Shown here piece after piece: positions 51,672 through 62,888 of a DNA stretch of 64,000 bases (positions are counted from its first letter, which is position 1; each line of letters begins with the position of its first letter). The stretch spans positions 4,577,501-4,641,500 of the forward strand of contig OW203992.1 in the NCBI GenBank assembly GCA_934047225.1, in the 5' to 3' direction. Position numbers and translations under genes: made by a program. Below the pieces are notes generated by a model that was not told the origin of the DNA, searched no databases, and worked only from the letters and a program-made list of their open reading frames with translations. Source of the stretch: Ypsolopha sequella (taxonomy: Eukaryota; Arthropoda; Insecta; Lepidoptera; Ypsolophidae).

Positions 51672-51834
51672 GGGTCTACTGCGTAATTCTGATTTGTATC
51701 AACTTCAAGCAAATGCATGCGAAATTCAACACGTGCAAAAGAGATGGCATGTTAGGCGGGCGTCGCCGCACGCACGTCAAATTTCAATCTCAAGTTGATG
51801 TTGATGAAAATTAGAATTACGCGGTAGACCCGCA
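51672..51834. mobile_element. Foldback MITE family BB, copy 1
   Basis: GGGTCTACTGCGTAATTCTG and AGAATTACGCGGTAGACCCG ends. The arms are less perfect than in the 62.9-kb copy. LINE G2 begins exactly at its right end. Confidence 0.65.
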
Positions 51835-51904
51835 GATCTCACTATGAAGTTTCATTAGGTTGGTAGTCTTGTCACTTAGTTACCCTTATTATATTGATAT
51901 TTAA

Positions 51905-51946
<42 letters not shown>

Positions 51947-52254
51947 TTATTATAAATAATATGTATTTATTAATATATTCTTGTATATTTGTTTATCTGA
52001 GTCTATGATATCTATTAAAATTAAGTTTAATTTGGTAGGTTATTTGTATTTATTGATTTTCATTTAATTTACTCTATCTATTACGTCTATCCCCCTATTT
52101 TTACTTTTCTAGTGACTATTTCTTCACCACCCAAAGGTTGGCTGGAAGAATCGCTTTAAGTGATAAGTCCGCCTTTGTACAAAATTATGTTTTCAACACT
52201 CTGTTTTCTTTTATATGTCTTTTGTGTACAATAAAGTGTCAATTCATTCATTCA
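51835..52254 (+). mobile_element. 5'-truncated LINE, family G copy G2
   Basis: Starts GATCTCACTATGAAG, the end of the RT frame in G1, and carries the same 3' UTR (ACCCAAAGGTTGGCTGGAAG, GTACAATAAAGTGTCAATTC) with an ATTC tail. A TA microsatellite at 51909-51942 is longer than in G1. Confidence 0.8.
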
Positions 52255-52498
52255 TAAATAGTCAAACTATTATAAACATATAACATCTTCTTTATAATAC
52301 AAAAATGTAAAAAATACGTACCTATACCTACAACCAAGACAAAGGAAACAGTTTGTGCTCTAAAAACTCTGCTATTTTTTCGGTGGAAGAAAATTATGAT
52401 AAATAATTAGGAGTACGGGGGACTCACCGTGTTTGGTTTCTATATTTTCCCGAATTTTCGGCAGAGTTTCATATGCCATGGTCGCGGTATGACTTTCA

Positions 52499-52893
52499 TT
52501 TCATTTATTTAATTCATTAAACAATAAACATTGTATTTGAATATTATCCTTAGAACTAAAACACGGTATACAAAATAAAATTAGAAATAATGACAAAGAA
52601 AAAAAATTCAAATTACATAAAAAACACGTTATTAAATACAAAAATAAATATAAAGCAAAAATAAAACATAAATTCATTTATATAAATGTCAACAAATTAA
52701 AACATTACAATTTGTCTACTTCATAAAGGCACTTCTCTAATAGGAACTGTCGTAGCTTCGTTTTGAACAAGGTGTAGCTCGTAATTACCTTTAACTCAGA
52801 TGGCAACTTGTTAAATAGAGCAATTGATTGATACCTTGCTGAATGCTTAAAAATATCTAATTTGGGACAAAAATTACTTGGCATGTCCATGGA
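52499..52893 (-). pseudogene. LINE 3' end with RT C-terminus
   Basis: Minus strand 52705-52893 reads ARYQSIALFNKLPSELKVIT, then FKTKLRQFLLEKCLYEVDKL and stop. The FN-LP-E and FK--L--FLL pattern is the extreme C-terminus of CR1/L2/Jockey-type polymerases. The 3' UTR reaches about 52499. Differs from families G and the 16.3-kb LINE. Confidence 0.65.
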
Positions 52894-52904
52894 CGTATTT
52901 AATT

Positions 52905-53450
52905 TTATGTCCTGGTCGGACAGGTCGGTGCAGCGATGACGACAGGCTGTGAAGCGTAGCGATCTACCCTCCGTCTCGGTTGTTTATTATTACTTGCGGC
53001 GACGACTTGATTTTCTTCATCTACCGGTATGCACACTACACTGATGGTGTCTGTTCGGAAATAACACGATGTTTTACGAGCCTTGCTTTTGCTTAACTCA
53101 ATCACTGGATTTCTAGTACTCGACAGTTTGAAGCCATCTTCTCGGTTGAAAGTTTCATGTTTTGTTAATTTCAAGTGCTTCCCTCACTATTTCTTGGAAT
53201 ATAATGACGTTCCGTCGACAGAATACTTGGTATATGCAGCTCAATCCAGTGATTGGTACTTGTTCCAAGTAGATGATCTGCCATGGCTGATTTTTGTTAA
53301 TTTCACGATTCTTGACCGCTCTGATGTGCTCGTTGGTACGTTGGGACACGGTACTTTCTGTGTGACCAATGTACGAGCTTCCGCAGCTACAATCAATTTT
53401 ACAGACACTAAGCCTCGTAGCACAGTGTTTAATCGCGCGCGACGCCACTT
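52905..53450 (-). pseudogene. Penelope-like element GIY-YIG endonuclease fragment
   Basis: Minus strand. 53155-53448 includes CKIDCSCGSSYIGHTESTVS followed by QRTNEHIRAVKNREI, then later IVREALEI. A -1 shift near 53160 continues as KHETFNREDGFKLSSTRNP. This order (CGxxYIGxT, R..EH, EALEI-KH..NFNREDG-KLS) is the C-terminal GIY-YIG nuclease typical of Penelope-like retroelements. The RT is absent. Confidence 0.75.
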
Positions 53451-53574
53451 AGTTGAATCACAGATGCGAGGAGCGTGACACGATGTTTTTGCGATTAAAC
53501 AGTATGTCACGCTCCTCGCTCCTGTGATTCAAGTAAGCCGCGTCGCGCGCGATTAAACACTGTGCTACCGGGCC
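53418..53574. repeat. Inverted repeat with 65-bp arms
   Basis: GTAGCACAGTGTTTAATCGC on the left and its complement on the right, plus GCGAGGAGCGTGACA and TGTCACGCTCCTCGC inside. A related single arm lies at 58083-58150. The left arm overlaps the Penelope fragment end. Confidence 0.7.
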
Positions 53575-53579
53575 TGGTT

Positions 53580-54480
53580 TTTCTAGTGGGAAAACTTATA
53601 ATCAAAGATTATGATAATTTCCCAATTTATTGACCACTACACTTATAAATATCGTGGCACCTCAGTTTACCCGCAAAAGTACCATTGCAATAGCTATTGA
53701 CTTACAGGAATTTATAACTCATGAATGTTGAAGAAAGTTTCGACAATTTCATAGTTAATAATGACCTATTAATTAGACATTGGGACACTCGTGAAAGTCT
53801 ATTACGAAACGAACGAACGTTTCGTAAACAAGCACTCGTGTCCCAATGTCTCACATTATGTCACAGTTGCACAAAATACTACGAGTATTATATTATCCCG
53901 CCTCTGCTTGGAGTACTCCACCACTAATCCGGTGGTCGCTAGTTCAAATCCCGTAGGGGCACTTTTATATTCGGTCTGAATAGAATAGAATAGAATATCT
54001 GTTTATTTATCTGCCACAATACAATTACATAATAAAAACTTAAAACGAGACATTTAACAAAATAAAAATAAGAAAAAATAATGTGACTAAAGTAGAAGAA
54101 GTCATGTATCGCAGCAGACAAAAAGGCCAAGGACTCAGCATATGCTGTAGTCTAACAAAGTAAGACCGACAGCGCTGATTTTCAGTCCGGGCCCACGTAG
54201 ATAACGCACGAACAAACAAAACAGAGCGAGTATCAATATTACATATTCATGCATAACTAAACAAAATATCCATATAACATAGTATATTATATAGTATATA
54301 TATATTTGTGATTAGTAAATACTATATAAATAAATAAATATCTTAATTTAGAATTTTACCACCTTGTGGGATAAACTTTAAAGATATCTGAAAATAAATA
54401 ATATTAAATAGAACAAATTACAGTCAGTCTTCTGAAGGCACTTTTAGCTGTGAGTACGTATTTGTGCCGAAAGTACGGTG
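53580..54480. other. Mostly unassigned; SINE scrap and old repeat fragment
   Basis: 53690-53790 matches part of the 555-1000 repeat. 53922-53965 has a box B (AGTTCAAATCC) with GTAGGGGC after it, probably a SINE tail. The rest is AT-rich with GAATA repeats at 53980. Confidence 0.4.
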
Positions 54481-54488
54481 ACAGGGGC

Positions 54489-54930
54489 ATAGACTAAGTA
54501 TTACTACGTATAGACCGACAATTCCCATACATCAAGGCGTAGCAAATTTTTTACGCGCCCTTACAGCACTAGGTGTCGCCAAGTGTTGCAAATAAGCATA
54601 ATTTGTTTAATTGGCTGCAAGTAAACTGTCATGGTTACCAAGTAAACTTGTGGCTGTAATAGCTTTGCTTAGAAAAACTAGATGGCGCTAAATTGGCAAC
54701 ACTAACAGTGAATATTTCAGCGCCATCTATTATCGAAATGGGAATTATTTTTATGGTACGTGACATCGCTTTGCCACTAGCGTCACCAATCGGTCTTTTC
54801 TAGCATCGTGTTCGTTAGAGGATTTAGAAATGCCATCTAGATTTCGTTAGAATTTTACACCTTTTTTGTGGTTACAAACTGATGTATGGGAACTGCTAGT
54901 CTATACGTTACTACGTTATACTTAGTCTAT
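54489..54930. mobile_element. MITE family DD with 9-bp TSD
   Basis: Inverted ends ATAGACTAAGTAT and ATACTTAGTCTAT lie within arms of about 50 bp (also TTCCCATACATCA). Flanked by GACAGGGGC (54480-54488) and GACAGGGGT (54931-54939), a 9-bp TSD with one transition, which suits Mutator-like elements. Contains AGATGGCGCTAAATTGGCAA. Confidence 0.75.
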
Positions 54931-54939
54931 GACAGGGGT

Positions 54940-55634
54940 CACCAACCATCACGCTGTGACGTCATAATCTTCGGTGAAAATATGTACATATTTTTTTATT
55001 TATGTATTCCCCGCCATTCGTTTAATGTTTTATCAGCGGAATACCCATACGCATAAATAATTAAATACCACGTTACGCAAGGAATTAACGAATTGTTTAC
55101 GCTTCATTTTGACGTGAATAGGTTATGCCAAATACCTATAAACGTACTGGACAATATTTTGATATCGTTCATTAAACACGTTATAACAGCGAATGAATAA
55201 GTATTAATATTTTACCTTTAATTTGTATGATAAATCCGAGCAAAGATTTTGACTGCGATGTTTAACTACAGTTTTAGCTTTAATAAAAATTTGAAAGGGC
55301 GGTCATCATTATGCCAAAATAGTACTTTTTTCAATATTCTCTTCGTCGTATTGGAACACTGAAACAATAGTTTTATGATATCTATGTATTGCAACAACAA
55401 AGTCCTATCTGAATATTTCATTAACTCGTTATTTGCAGGGAACAAAAAAAAACACAGAATAATACGCGTTTCTAACATCGCGTTAACATAACTTGTCATT
55501 CGAAAATGGTACCAGACACTCAAAAGGGTCATGATGATTGGTTCACACTGTTTGTCATGCGACACTGGGCCAGCCGTGATTGGCCGACTGACAGTGACGT
55601 GAAAGTCGACGCCACACTAAACATGTTTTCGGCA
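54940..55634. other. Unassigned stretch
   Basis: 54931-54945 reads GACAGGGGTCACCAACC, the familiar start of many hAT elements, but no partner end is seen. Open frames on the minus strand are not recognisable. Confidence 0.3.
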
Positions 55635-56206
55635 TAGGGTTGCCAGATGGAAATATTAAAAAGGAGAACAAATCAGTGCTACTAAGCAAAAAAAGGAGGA
55701 CATGTGTACTTAAATAAAACTTATTTGAATGTCTTGCCAGTGTAACATGCATGGTTATGCATGCAGCAAAAGTCCAATGAGTGAACGTGACAGCGATACC
55801 GCAACTCCACGTGAGAGAAATAGGAGTATAAATCATACCGTGTGGGCTTATTAAACGGTGTCGGTATGGTAAGCGCAAAATTTGAAAAAGGAAGACAATG
55901 AGCGTTTTTTTCGTTGTTTTTTTTTTCTTAGTTCTTGACTTTCCACAAGATGTCGCTGTCCATGTCACCATAGATAAAATATGTTCCGTAGCAATCAATG
56001 TCAAAGTGGTTTTTGGTTTGTTTGGAATCTGTGCAAATTTTGTCTTTGATTCTGTTACTAAAGTATATGACAGTGCCATCTAGGGATCTTATTTAATACT
56101 AAATTTGACACAAGGAAAAACGCTCATTGATAGGTGAGGGAGGACTGGAGGACAAATTGTGAAAAAAGAGGACACGTTCTCCTTAGGATACCATCTGGCA
56201 ACCCTA
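55635..56206. mobile_element. hAT-like MITE with TAGGGTTGCCAGATGG ends
   Basis: Perfect 16-bp inverted ends at 55635-55650 and 56191-56206. Internal AAAAGGAGGACA / TCCTCCA words near the ends also suggest a known hAT-like MITE type. No matching TSD. The 174-codon minus-strand open frame inside resembles no protein and is probably fortuitous. Confidence 0.6.
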
Positions 56207-56343
56207 CCTGGCACAGCTTTCATGGGATCAGTTTTCAGCGCTAATGAGACTTCTATTTATTTTTCATTTCCTAGTTATTTGTACATTTTAATGTTGTTTA
56301 AATTTGAGATAAATCTAACCTTATTGCCCGAACACGACACGTG

Positions 56344-56744
56344 TTAAGGCGATATGCGAAAAATATACGGGTGTTTCTTTTCTGTGTATTTTATAAAATA
56401 CAAGGAAAATTTTAATGAATTTCTGGTATATCCATTTTGACTATATAACCTAGGGTTTTGAAATTGGAAAACATGTTTGGATAAATTTTCCTCGATAGAA
56501 ATAATTGTTGAAATGTGGTCTTCAAACACAGTTTTTCTCCTCGTTTGACGAATAGGAACCATATACAGAACTCAAACATATTTTATTAGGTGTTTTTCAA
56601 CAATATCTAGATATTTTATATTTGAAATTATGCTATAAAAATATTTACCAACTTTTTTCCCTTTTGCCCTGAATCCGCTCTCGCACTGCGGGATTTTTCG
56701 CTTGGAGTGACAGTGACAAAAATAAAATTCGCATAGCCTCTTAA
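56344..56744 (-). mobile_element. TTAA element family A, copy A7
   Basis: Complete copy with TTAA at both ends. The minus-strand frame QTRRKTVFEDHISTIISIEE to HPYIFRISP is open for 72 codons. The REG...KIS part is shortened. Confidence 0.75.
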
Positions 56745-56794
56745 AATAAGAACAGTAAAGACACGAGTGCTAGTCCTCTTATGTCGTATCTTAA

Positions 56795-56880
56795 CATTAG
56801 TCCGCCTCTGTTACCGAGTGAAACAGCGATCACCTGAGGTCGTGAACGCAGAGGTCGTGGGTTCAATCCCGCGGTGCAAA
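56795..56880 (+). repeat. tRNA-derived SINE head
   Basis: GTGGGTTCAATCCCGCG is a good box B, with the TCGTGAACGCAGAGG region upstream. Box A is less clear (CTGTTACCGAGTG). Confidence 0.5.
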
Positions 56881-56924
56881 TTAATTTTTATTCAACCTGG
56901 GTGTTTCGGAAGGAACGTTGAACT

Positions 56925-57095
56925 GTTGGTCCATTTTTGCCCAAAGTACGGCGATGGGGTTAACCACTTCTCACTTTTGGGACGTAATGATCGTCGGTGA
57001 AAAGTGGGTGTACCAAGTATGGACTGCGCATTTCACAGTTCACACTTAGGAACACATCTGACATCCCCTCGGCGATTCATGTCATAATCATTTAG
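56925..57095 (-). repeat. Dispersed repeat N, copy N4
   Basis: Reverse-complement copy with GACATGAATCGCCGAGGGGA, GAACTGTGAAATGCGCAGTC, CACCGACGATCATTACG and CCCCATCGCCGTAC. Confidence 0.6.
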
Positions 57096-57099
57096 TTAT

Positions 57100-58026
57100 A
57101 GAACATTTTACCGCCTCAAAAAAAAAAATGCCTACTGGCTAGTCTTTATGCGAAAAGTGAAAGAAGGTTAGTGGCGTTTGTTTAATGTCATAGAACAAAA
57201 CCTGTTCAGGGTGATCAGTAGAAAATAACACAACAGCATGACAAAATATTTCGTGTAAAAGAAAATTTGGTCAATGTTGGCCCAAGCTTGGCCGCCTCCC
57301 GTCACTCTTTGATGTTTGCTACCCGTATTATAAAAACGTCTGCCGTAATAAAGGAAAATGGACGCCCACAGTCGAATATTGGACATTAAATGCTGGGGAT
57401 TCATGCGGGAGTATGTTGGCTGTCTGTGGGTCTTAAATTTCTTATTTTAATTGCTGTAGTGGTTCGTTATCTAAAGCTGCATCTATGCATGTATCATGAA
57501 TGGATCTTCGCCGACATTTGAGAAATTGTGGGTCCACCTTAATTTTATTAATGAATATGTTTTTTTTATTTAAAATTTTACATTGTACTGTGAATTTATT
57601 TAGCAAATTGTGCGGTTTTTTATTTTCAAAATAAGCAGTTAAAGTTTAAAATTTATAAACACTTCGCTCAAGGTATGCATATATCAATAAATATTGTGAT
57701 AAAAACTCGTTAATTCCTATTAAGGGTTTAAGTTCAAAGACTTTTAACGTAGAATTATATGTTTGAGCTTTGCCCAGTATTTTTTTTCAAAAATATAGTT
57801 TAGATTTAGAGAGATCGTAAAAGCTTATCGAAATGATTTCCCGTGAGTTTCTTTTCAAAGGTCAAGAAGCATTATACGACTTTTCGTAACATATGGCCTT
57901 ATTGGTGTTTATATTCTCGTCAACTGCTACATAATCGTCTTATTTGTGGATTTGCCGCTTTTATACTTTCCTGTGAATATTTCGTTAGGATTTCCATTTT
58001 TATGATGAACGTTCGTGAGTATAACG
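57100..58026. other. Unassigned stretch
   Basis: No element boundary or frame was recognised. Confidence 0.4.
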
Positions 58027-58028
58027 TA

Positions 58029-58287
58029 CTGGGGATCTAAAAAGGCCGACTTGGGTGACGTACCGTTTAATCTCAAAAAAATCGTGTCACGCTCCTCGCA
58101 CTTGTGATTCAACCAAGCTGCGTCCCGCACGATTAAAGACTATGCTACGACTGCAGGTAAAATGGCCGTTGTGCATGAATCACATTATGGTTCTGTTCTA
58201 ATGCCGTCTCTTTTGCACAAGTGAGAAATCTCAGACTCTTTACAATAATTTTATGATTAACCCAAGTCTGCCTTTTTAGATCCCCAG
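58029..58287. mobile_element. Tc1/mariner-type MITE (259 bp, TA target)
   Basis: 28-bp TIRs with one mismatch, starting CTGGGGATCTAAAAAGGC, flanked by TA on both sides (58027-58028, 58288-58289). It carries a block at 58083-58150 related to the arms of the 53418-53574 inverted repeat. Confidence 0.75.
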
Positions 58288-58638
58288 TAGGCTGTGAATG
58301 ATATTATACAAGGTGAAATTTAATCAACCGCCCGAATTCAAACTGAAGACTCGGTTACAAGGTTCAGGTTACAGGACAGTTACAGTTACAGGACAATTTT
58401 TCATTTCCTGTAACTGAAAGAAAAACAAAGTTAAGTTTTGCACTTTGCGCTAAGCGACTGACCTGCAATCATGATTTTATTCAATTTGAAATTTAAGTTT
58501 ATCTTAATTAAACGTTTTATTCCCCGATAAAATTGATTCGAACCTCAGAATCTTGTCTGCTTTTTAATTTCACGATTGTTTTTGTAATGAGAACTCCACA
58601 GATTAAAAGACACAATAGGTTAGCTTGCATTCCAAATC

Positions 58639-58892
58639 ACCACGCTAAATAAGCAACTCGATGTGCGTCGGTACAAATATCAACAGAAACGACATTGAAA
58701 TAATGTTCATTTTAGCGTGCCTTAAAAAGTGGCTGTTACGACAACCACTGCGTCTCCGGCTAGCGCAAAATAGGAGAAAATAATACTTTTCACATGGACG
58801 CCATGAACGGAAAAAAAAATTTAAACTCAAATTTTTTAGATCTAAAAATTTCCTATAATATTGTGAAATAATAATTAAAATCGCTTTAGGCG
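58639..58892. mobile_element. TTAAGGCG-type element family F, copy F4
   Basis: Reverse orientation: ACCACGCTAAATAAGCAACT to AAAATCGCTTTAGGCG. Its right end shows what the F/A chimera at 29.6 kb lacks. Confidence 0.6.
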
Positions 58893-59193
58893 TTTGGAAG
58901 GAGTAAGAGAATTCTTGTGTTAATCATGTGAAACTTTCGATGACTTTCGATTTTTTTGTCAAAATTTACAATAGAAAAACAGTTTATGAAACTTAAAATT
59001 TATTTTTGACTCTATAATGCCTATGATATATTTTTATGAAAGTTTTTGGACCACCCGTGTGGGAGGAGTAGGCCTTCAAAGACAGGTCCAAATTGCAGTT
59101 GGCATATCCATTCGCCTTAATCCGCCCGTTTAAAATCGTTTAGCCAAGCAACACACAATTGAAGGTGGCGCCACGTCTATCGTAAACGAATTA

Positions 59194-59436
59194 ATGATTA
59201 AATCGACCCGTCGCAACTATAACATCTCAAATCTGCTTCCAATTAGAATCATCTCAGATAGGCAGATATTATTTACAATAGATATTGCTGACGTTCTAGC
59301 TAAACTCAGCCGCTTGATATCTAGAATTTCTGCTGAAGAACGTCGATTTGACAGATTGATCAATGTAATGCGAGAGTGCTTAAGGTTTTTCGAAAAAGAG
59401 GCTTCTTTGACTATGCCCCTACATTTAAACTGTTAG
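59194..59436 (+). CDS. Unidentified open frame abutting nested palindromes
   Basis: 80 codons from ATG (open 21 codons further upstream), containing ISNLLPIRIISDRQILFTID, LAKLSRLISRISAEERRFDR and CLRFFEKEASLTMPLHLNC. No family recognised. The sequence just after and including the last codons (TTTAAACTGTTAGAT) recurs inverted at 59803-59821, so the frame probably belongs to an element whose 3' end was duplicated head-on. Confidence 0.3.
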   Translation: MIKSTRRNYNISNLLPIRIISDRQILFTIDIADVLAKLSRLISRISAEERRFDRLINVMRECLRFFEKEASLTMPLHLNC

Positions 59437-59825
59437 ATTAATTATTTTGTATTGCCATATGTCGAATTTTAATGTTATTTGTAAACTATATGTTTGTTAA
59501 TGTTTTTATTTGTACTTGTAAAAACTTAATTGTACAGTGCAATGGATACAATGTCAATGTACAATGTCCATTGCACTGTCAATTAAGTTTTTACAAGTAC
59601 AAATAAAAACATACTGTGTTACTACAAAACGGTGTTTAACTTTAGACAGTGTTTAAATCTGTTGTTGTCGCCTTTTCTTTCATATCGTAAAAAAGTGACA
59701 GCAACAGATTTAAACACTGTCTAAAGTTAAACACCGTTTTGTAGTAACACCGATATAGTTTACAAATAACATTAAAATCCAACACATTACAATACAAAAT
59801 AAATAGTATCTAACAGTTTAAATTT
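59422..59825. repeat. Three nested or adjacent palindromes
   Basis: Outer arms 59422-59490 and 59753-59825 share TTTAAACTGTTAGAT, ATTTTGTATTG and AATGTTATTTGTAAACTATA in inverted form. Inside lie two more palindromes. 59501-59614 shares TTTTTATTTGTACTTGTAAA and AACTTAATTG with its right arm. 59616-59751 shares GTGTTACTACAAAACGGTGT and TTAACTTTAGACAGTG with its right arm. Confidence 0.8.
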
Positions 59826-60002
59826 ATCAGTTTAACAGTTTAGTTTTATCTAACAGTTTTATGTCAGTAATGTTGAATAAATAAATAAATTGCTATAGTT
59901 TGGCCATCGAGAGATGAGCATGAGTTTTTTTTATATTGTCACTGCAACAAATCAACCACATAAAAGAAAATAACCTCGCAGCATTTCTGCAAAGTTGATC
60001 CT

Positions 60003-60130
60003 CCAATTCCAATTTCCAATTTATTTTTATTGTACACGAAAACTTATTTTAAACTAAAACTATATAAATAAACACGTACAAAAGCATGCTCATCTCTACG
60101 AAGAGATTTCTTCCAGTTCACCTTTGGGGA
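60003..60130 (-). mobile_element. LINE 3' end related to family G (G3)
   Basis: Minus strand: CCCAAAGGTGAACTGGAAGA, CTTTTGTACGTG, GTACAATAAAAATAAATTGG with AATTGGAAATTGGAATTGG tail. Related to G1/G2 UTR words but a distinct family. Confidence 0.6.
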
Positions 60131-60436
60131 TAAGATTTTTTTTAATAGGTTGTGTATATTTATTGACAATATAATTTAATACTCGAGGGTAACATTCGTA
60201 GCTTCTATGTATGGTTCTATCCACAAATATCAGAATATATCGTAAGGGAACGTGGCGCTTGCGCACGCATAATGCCTCATGCGAGACCATGTCAATGTTG
60301 TGTTGTCCATGGCTACGTCGTCGATGCGCCGGCGGCGCCCTCTCCATGTGTACGTGAGAAATGGGAGTACGTGTGCCACTTATAGTTTTGTGATTATGTC
60401 GGTGAAATAAGTGAGAGGAAACGTGGAGATATCTGA

Positions 60437-60738
60437 ACACGAAAAACCGGCGAAGTGCGAGTCGGACTCGCGCACAAAGGGTTCCGTACCATTATCTATA
60501 AAAATGGCAAAAAAAAACATGTCTGTTGTATGGGAGCCCTCTTAAATATTTATTTTATTCTGGTTTTTAGTTTTTGTTGTTATAGCGGCAACAGAAATAC
60601 ATCATTTGTGAAAATTTCAACTGTCTAACTATCACGATTCATGAGATACAGCCTGGTGACAGACGGACAGACGGACAGTGGAGTCTTAGTAATAGGGTCC
60701 CGTTGGTTACCCTTTGGGTACGGAACCCTAAAAATTAG
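60437..60738 (+). mobile_element. Repeat family O, short form O5
   Basis: AAAACCGGCGAAGTGCGAGTC to GACAGACGGACAGACGGACA and GGGTACGGAACCCTAAAAA, about 300 bp against about 830 bp in O3 and O4. Confidence 0.65.
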
Positions 60739-60739
60739 A

Positions 60740-61317
60740 GTATCTAGGCAAACCTCCTGATATCTATCTGTCTGTGGTTTTATCTCTGGTTAAAGTTCAT
60801 ATTGTCATCTGTATGTACTACCATTGTTATCATATGAAGATTTTGTAATTTGCTGGGTTTTTGAAGCCCCATCTTTCAGTACCCAAACTGTACAGGGCTC
60901 TGCCGTGGAGCTAGAATCTAGCGGCTTACCAGTTTGAAAGCAGCGCTGTTTCGCTAGAAACCTTTGATTGCGGCAAATGCTGGCAATGTTTCAAAGACTC
61001 TTGAATACACTTGATCTGTACTAACAGAATGCTATTTGATTTGCCGAATGGTTTTTAATTTTATCGAACTCACGCTTCGTTGGATAGGAAATGCGCAAAC
61101 ACAACCAGCTTTGAAGTCTAGTTGAACTTTTTAGGGTTATGTACTCAAACGTGGGAAAAAGGAACCACTGAAGAAAACTGGAAAGGAGAAGCGTTCATCC
61201 GTTTGTCGGTTTGTGTGTCCTGCATGATCCACTTTTGTTTTGGACAAATCTCAACTATTTTTCAATAGTTATAATTCTGTCCAAACCTAGATAATAATCT
61301 CTGATAGATAAGTTTAA
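60740..61317. other. Unassigned stretch
   Basis: 61130-61240 has O-like words (TTTTTAGGGTTATGTAC, GGAAC) but no clear element. Confidence 0.35.
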
Positions 61318-61387
61318 TTAACCCTTAAAATTCCGGGCTTATACAATTTGTTGGTGTTGACGTCCCGGCCGGGATTCTAGGGATTAA
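61318..61387. mobile_element. Tiny TTAA-flanked element (piggyBac-like ends)
   Basis: TTAA at 61318-61321 and 61384-61387. Ends CCCTTAAAATTCCGG and (reversed) TCCCTAGAATCCCGG match at 11 of 15 positions. Only about 62 bp long. Confidence 0.4.
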
Positions 61388-61389
61388 AG

Positions 61390-62084
61390 ATAAGACGGAT
61401 TACACTTATACGGGGTGAAAAAAATTCAAGGGCCCTGGACGGGAACTACCTTAAATCCTTTAGTTCGCTCATTTTACTGAAAGGAAACATTCCTTTATTT
61501 TTTAAAAGAAACAAAACTGCTTTCAGATATATTCTGAAATTCGCTTGTTTCACCCGGAAATCGAACCAACTAAAATTAAAAAAAAAAATAAACTCGCTAT
61601 TTTATTATACGAATCGGTAGGATTTATTGTTCAGGATAAAATTTGTCTATTAAACATTTGGTCTTACACTCATCTGTTGTATGAGATACCCATGAAATTA
61701 AATATTTATTACAAGTTCTTTATTAACAATGCCTTAAATCGCAAAATTTCCATTGTTTTCTCTAAATTAAGCTTTCAAACATCAAAACAATTTAAAAAGG
61801 CATGATGTATATACAGAACCCTCGGTGGGCGATTCAGGTTAGCACTTGCCCGGTTTTTTCTCTTCAACACAAAACTATTTTCTTACCGGAAAAGTGTAAA
61901 GCCACTCCAATATACGCGCTCGAGCTAGATAAATATATTTCTTGGAGCACTAACCAATAGCAGTTTTAAGACGAGTAGGTACTTGTCTGTTTGTACTATC
62001 AAGGAAAAATCCACAGACCCACTTATCGCCCGTATTTCAATGATGGTACGAGCCAAAAGTGGGTCTGCGGCAATTTCTTCGATT
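61390..62084. other. Unassigned stretch
   Basis: AAAGTGGGTCTG is inverted between 62013 and 62054. An 86-codon plus-strand frame at 61545-61805 is low-complexity and unrecognised. Confidence 0.35.
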
Positions 62085-62222
62085 TAGTGAATCCGCGAGG
62101 GAATGTATGAGGTGCTTTCAGTGTGGACTGTGAAATGCAAGTCACAGTTACACACCGTGTTTCACCGACGATTATTATGTCCCAACGTGAGTGGTAAGCC
62201 CTATGGCCATATTTCGGACACA
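62085..62222 (+). repeat. Dispersed repeat N, copy N5
   Basis: GTGAATCCGCGAGGGAATG, GTGAAATGCAAGTCACAG, CACCGACGATTATTATGTCC and CATATTTCGGACACAAA. Confidence 0.55.
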
Positions 62223-62299
62223 AAATAGAACCAAAGCTTCTCGAATCACCCTCAGAGGCGTTTTTGAAGTGTCATCATATAAACCAGTTTAGTTAATAT

Positions 62300-62877
62300 T
62301 AGTTCTTTACATATGAAATTGCCGTTTTCTATAGAGAATTTGAAGGAAACTCAATTTTCAGTACTAACATTTTTGCATTTTTTTTAGAAATGACAAATCG
62401 AAATTATGTAATTTCTTATGTGTATGAATGAGACAACATTAAGCTAACAGCAACATTAATTTAATTTTTGAAAAGTGTCAGCTGTAAAAAAATATTACGA
62501 ATCTTATCATGGAAATGGATGGCGTTTAGGACGAACTGTTTTTGAAGATTGAATTTTTATAATCAAACTGAAAATAAAAACAAAATTTAATACGTAGATG
62601 TACAACCTTGAAATCAACTTTCAGACAAAAAACAAATAATTGAAATAGATACTGAATTACAGGAATTATGAACTCATGAATGTGTAATTAAGTATAAAGA
62701 CGGATCGACTGACATGAATTTATTTCGCGATACGTGACATGTTTCGAATTCCTTCCGAATTCGTTGTTAAGCGAGCGAGGGTCTGTCGTTAGCGGACGAA
62801 GTCCCTGCACTGACGTTACAAATCATGAATCTGTAAGAACATTTTGGCAATTTCATATGTAAAGACCTATTACGTCA
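62300..62877 (+). repeat. Dispersed non-coding repeat, copy 2, interrupted
   Basis: Matches 555-1000. After 62690 about 130 bp of other sequence, richer in GC and containing GAATTCCTTCCGAATTCG, intervenes before TTTGGCAATTTCATATGTAA resumes the match. Confidence 0.55.
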
Positions 62878-62888
62878 CTCCAGCAGCA

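Noticed and set aside
53083..53510. Plus- and minus-strand frames overlapping the Penelope-like fragment
   Set aside because: Only the two minus-strand frames carrying GIY-YIG motifs are supported; the rest are shadows.
55555..56079. Minus-strand 174-codon gene
   Set aside because: It lies inside a TIR-bounded MITE, has no recognisable motif and a low-complexity K/T-rich stretch.
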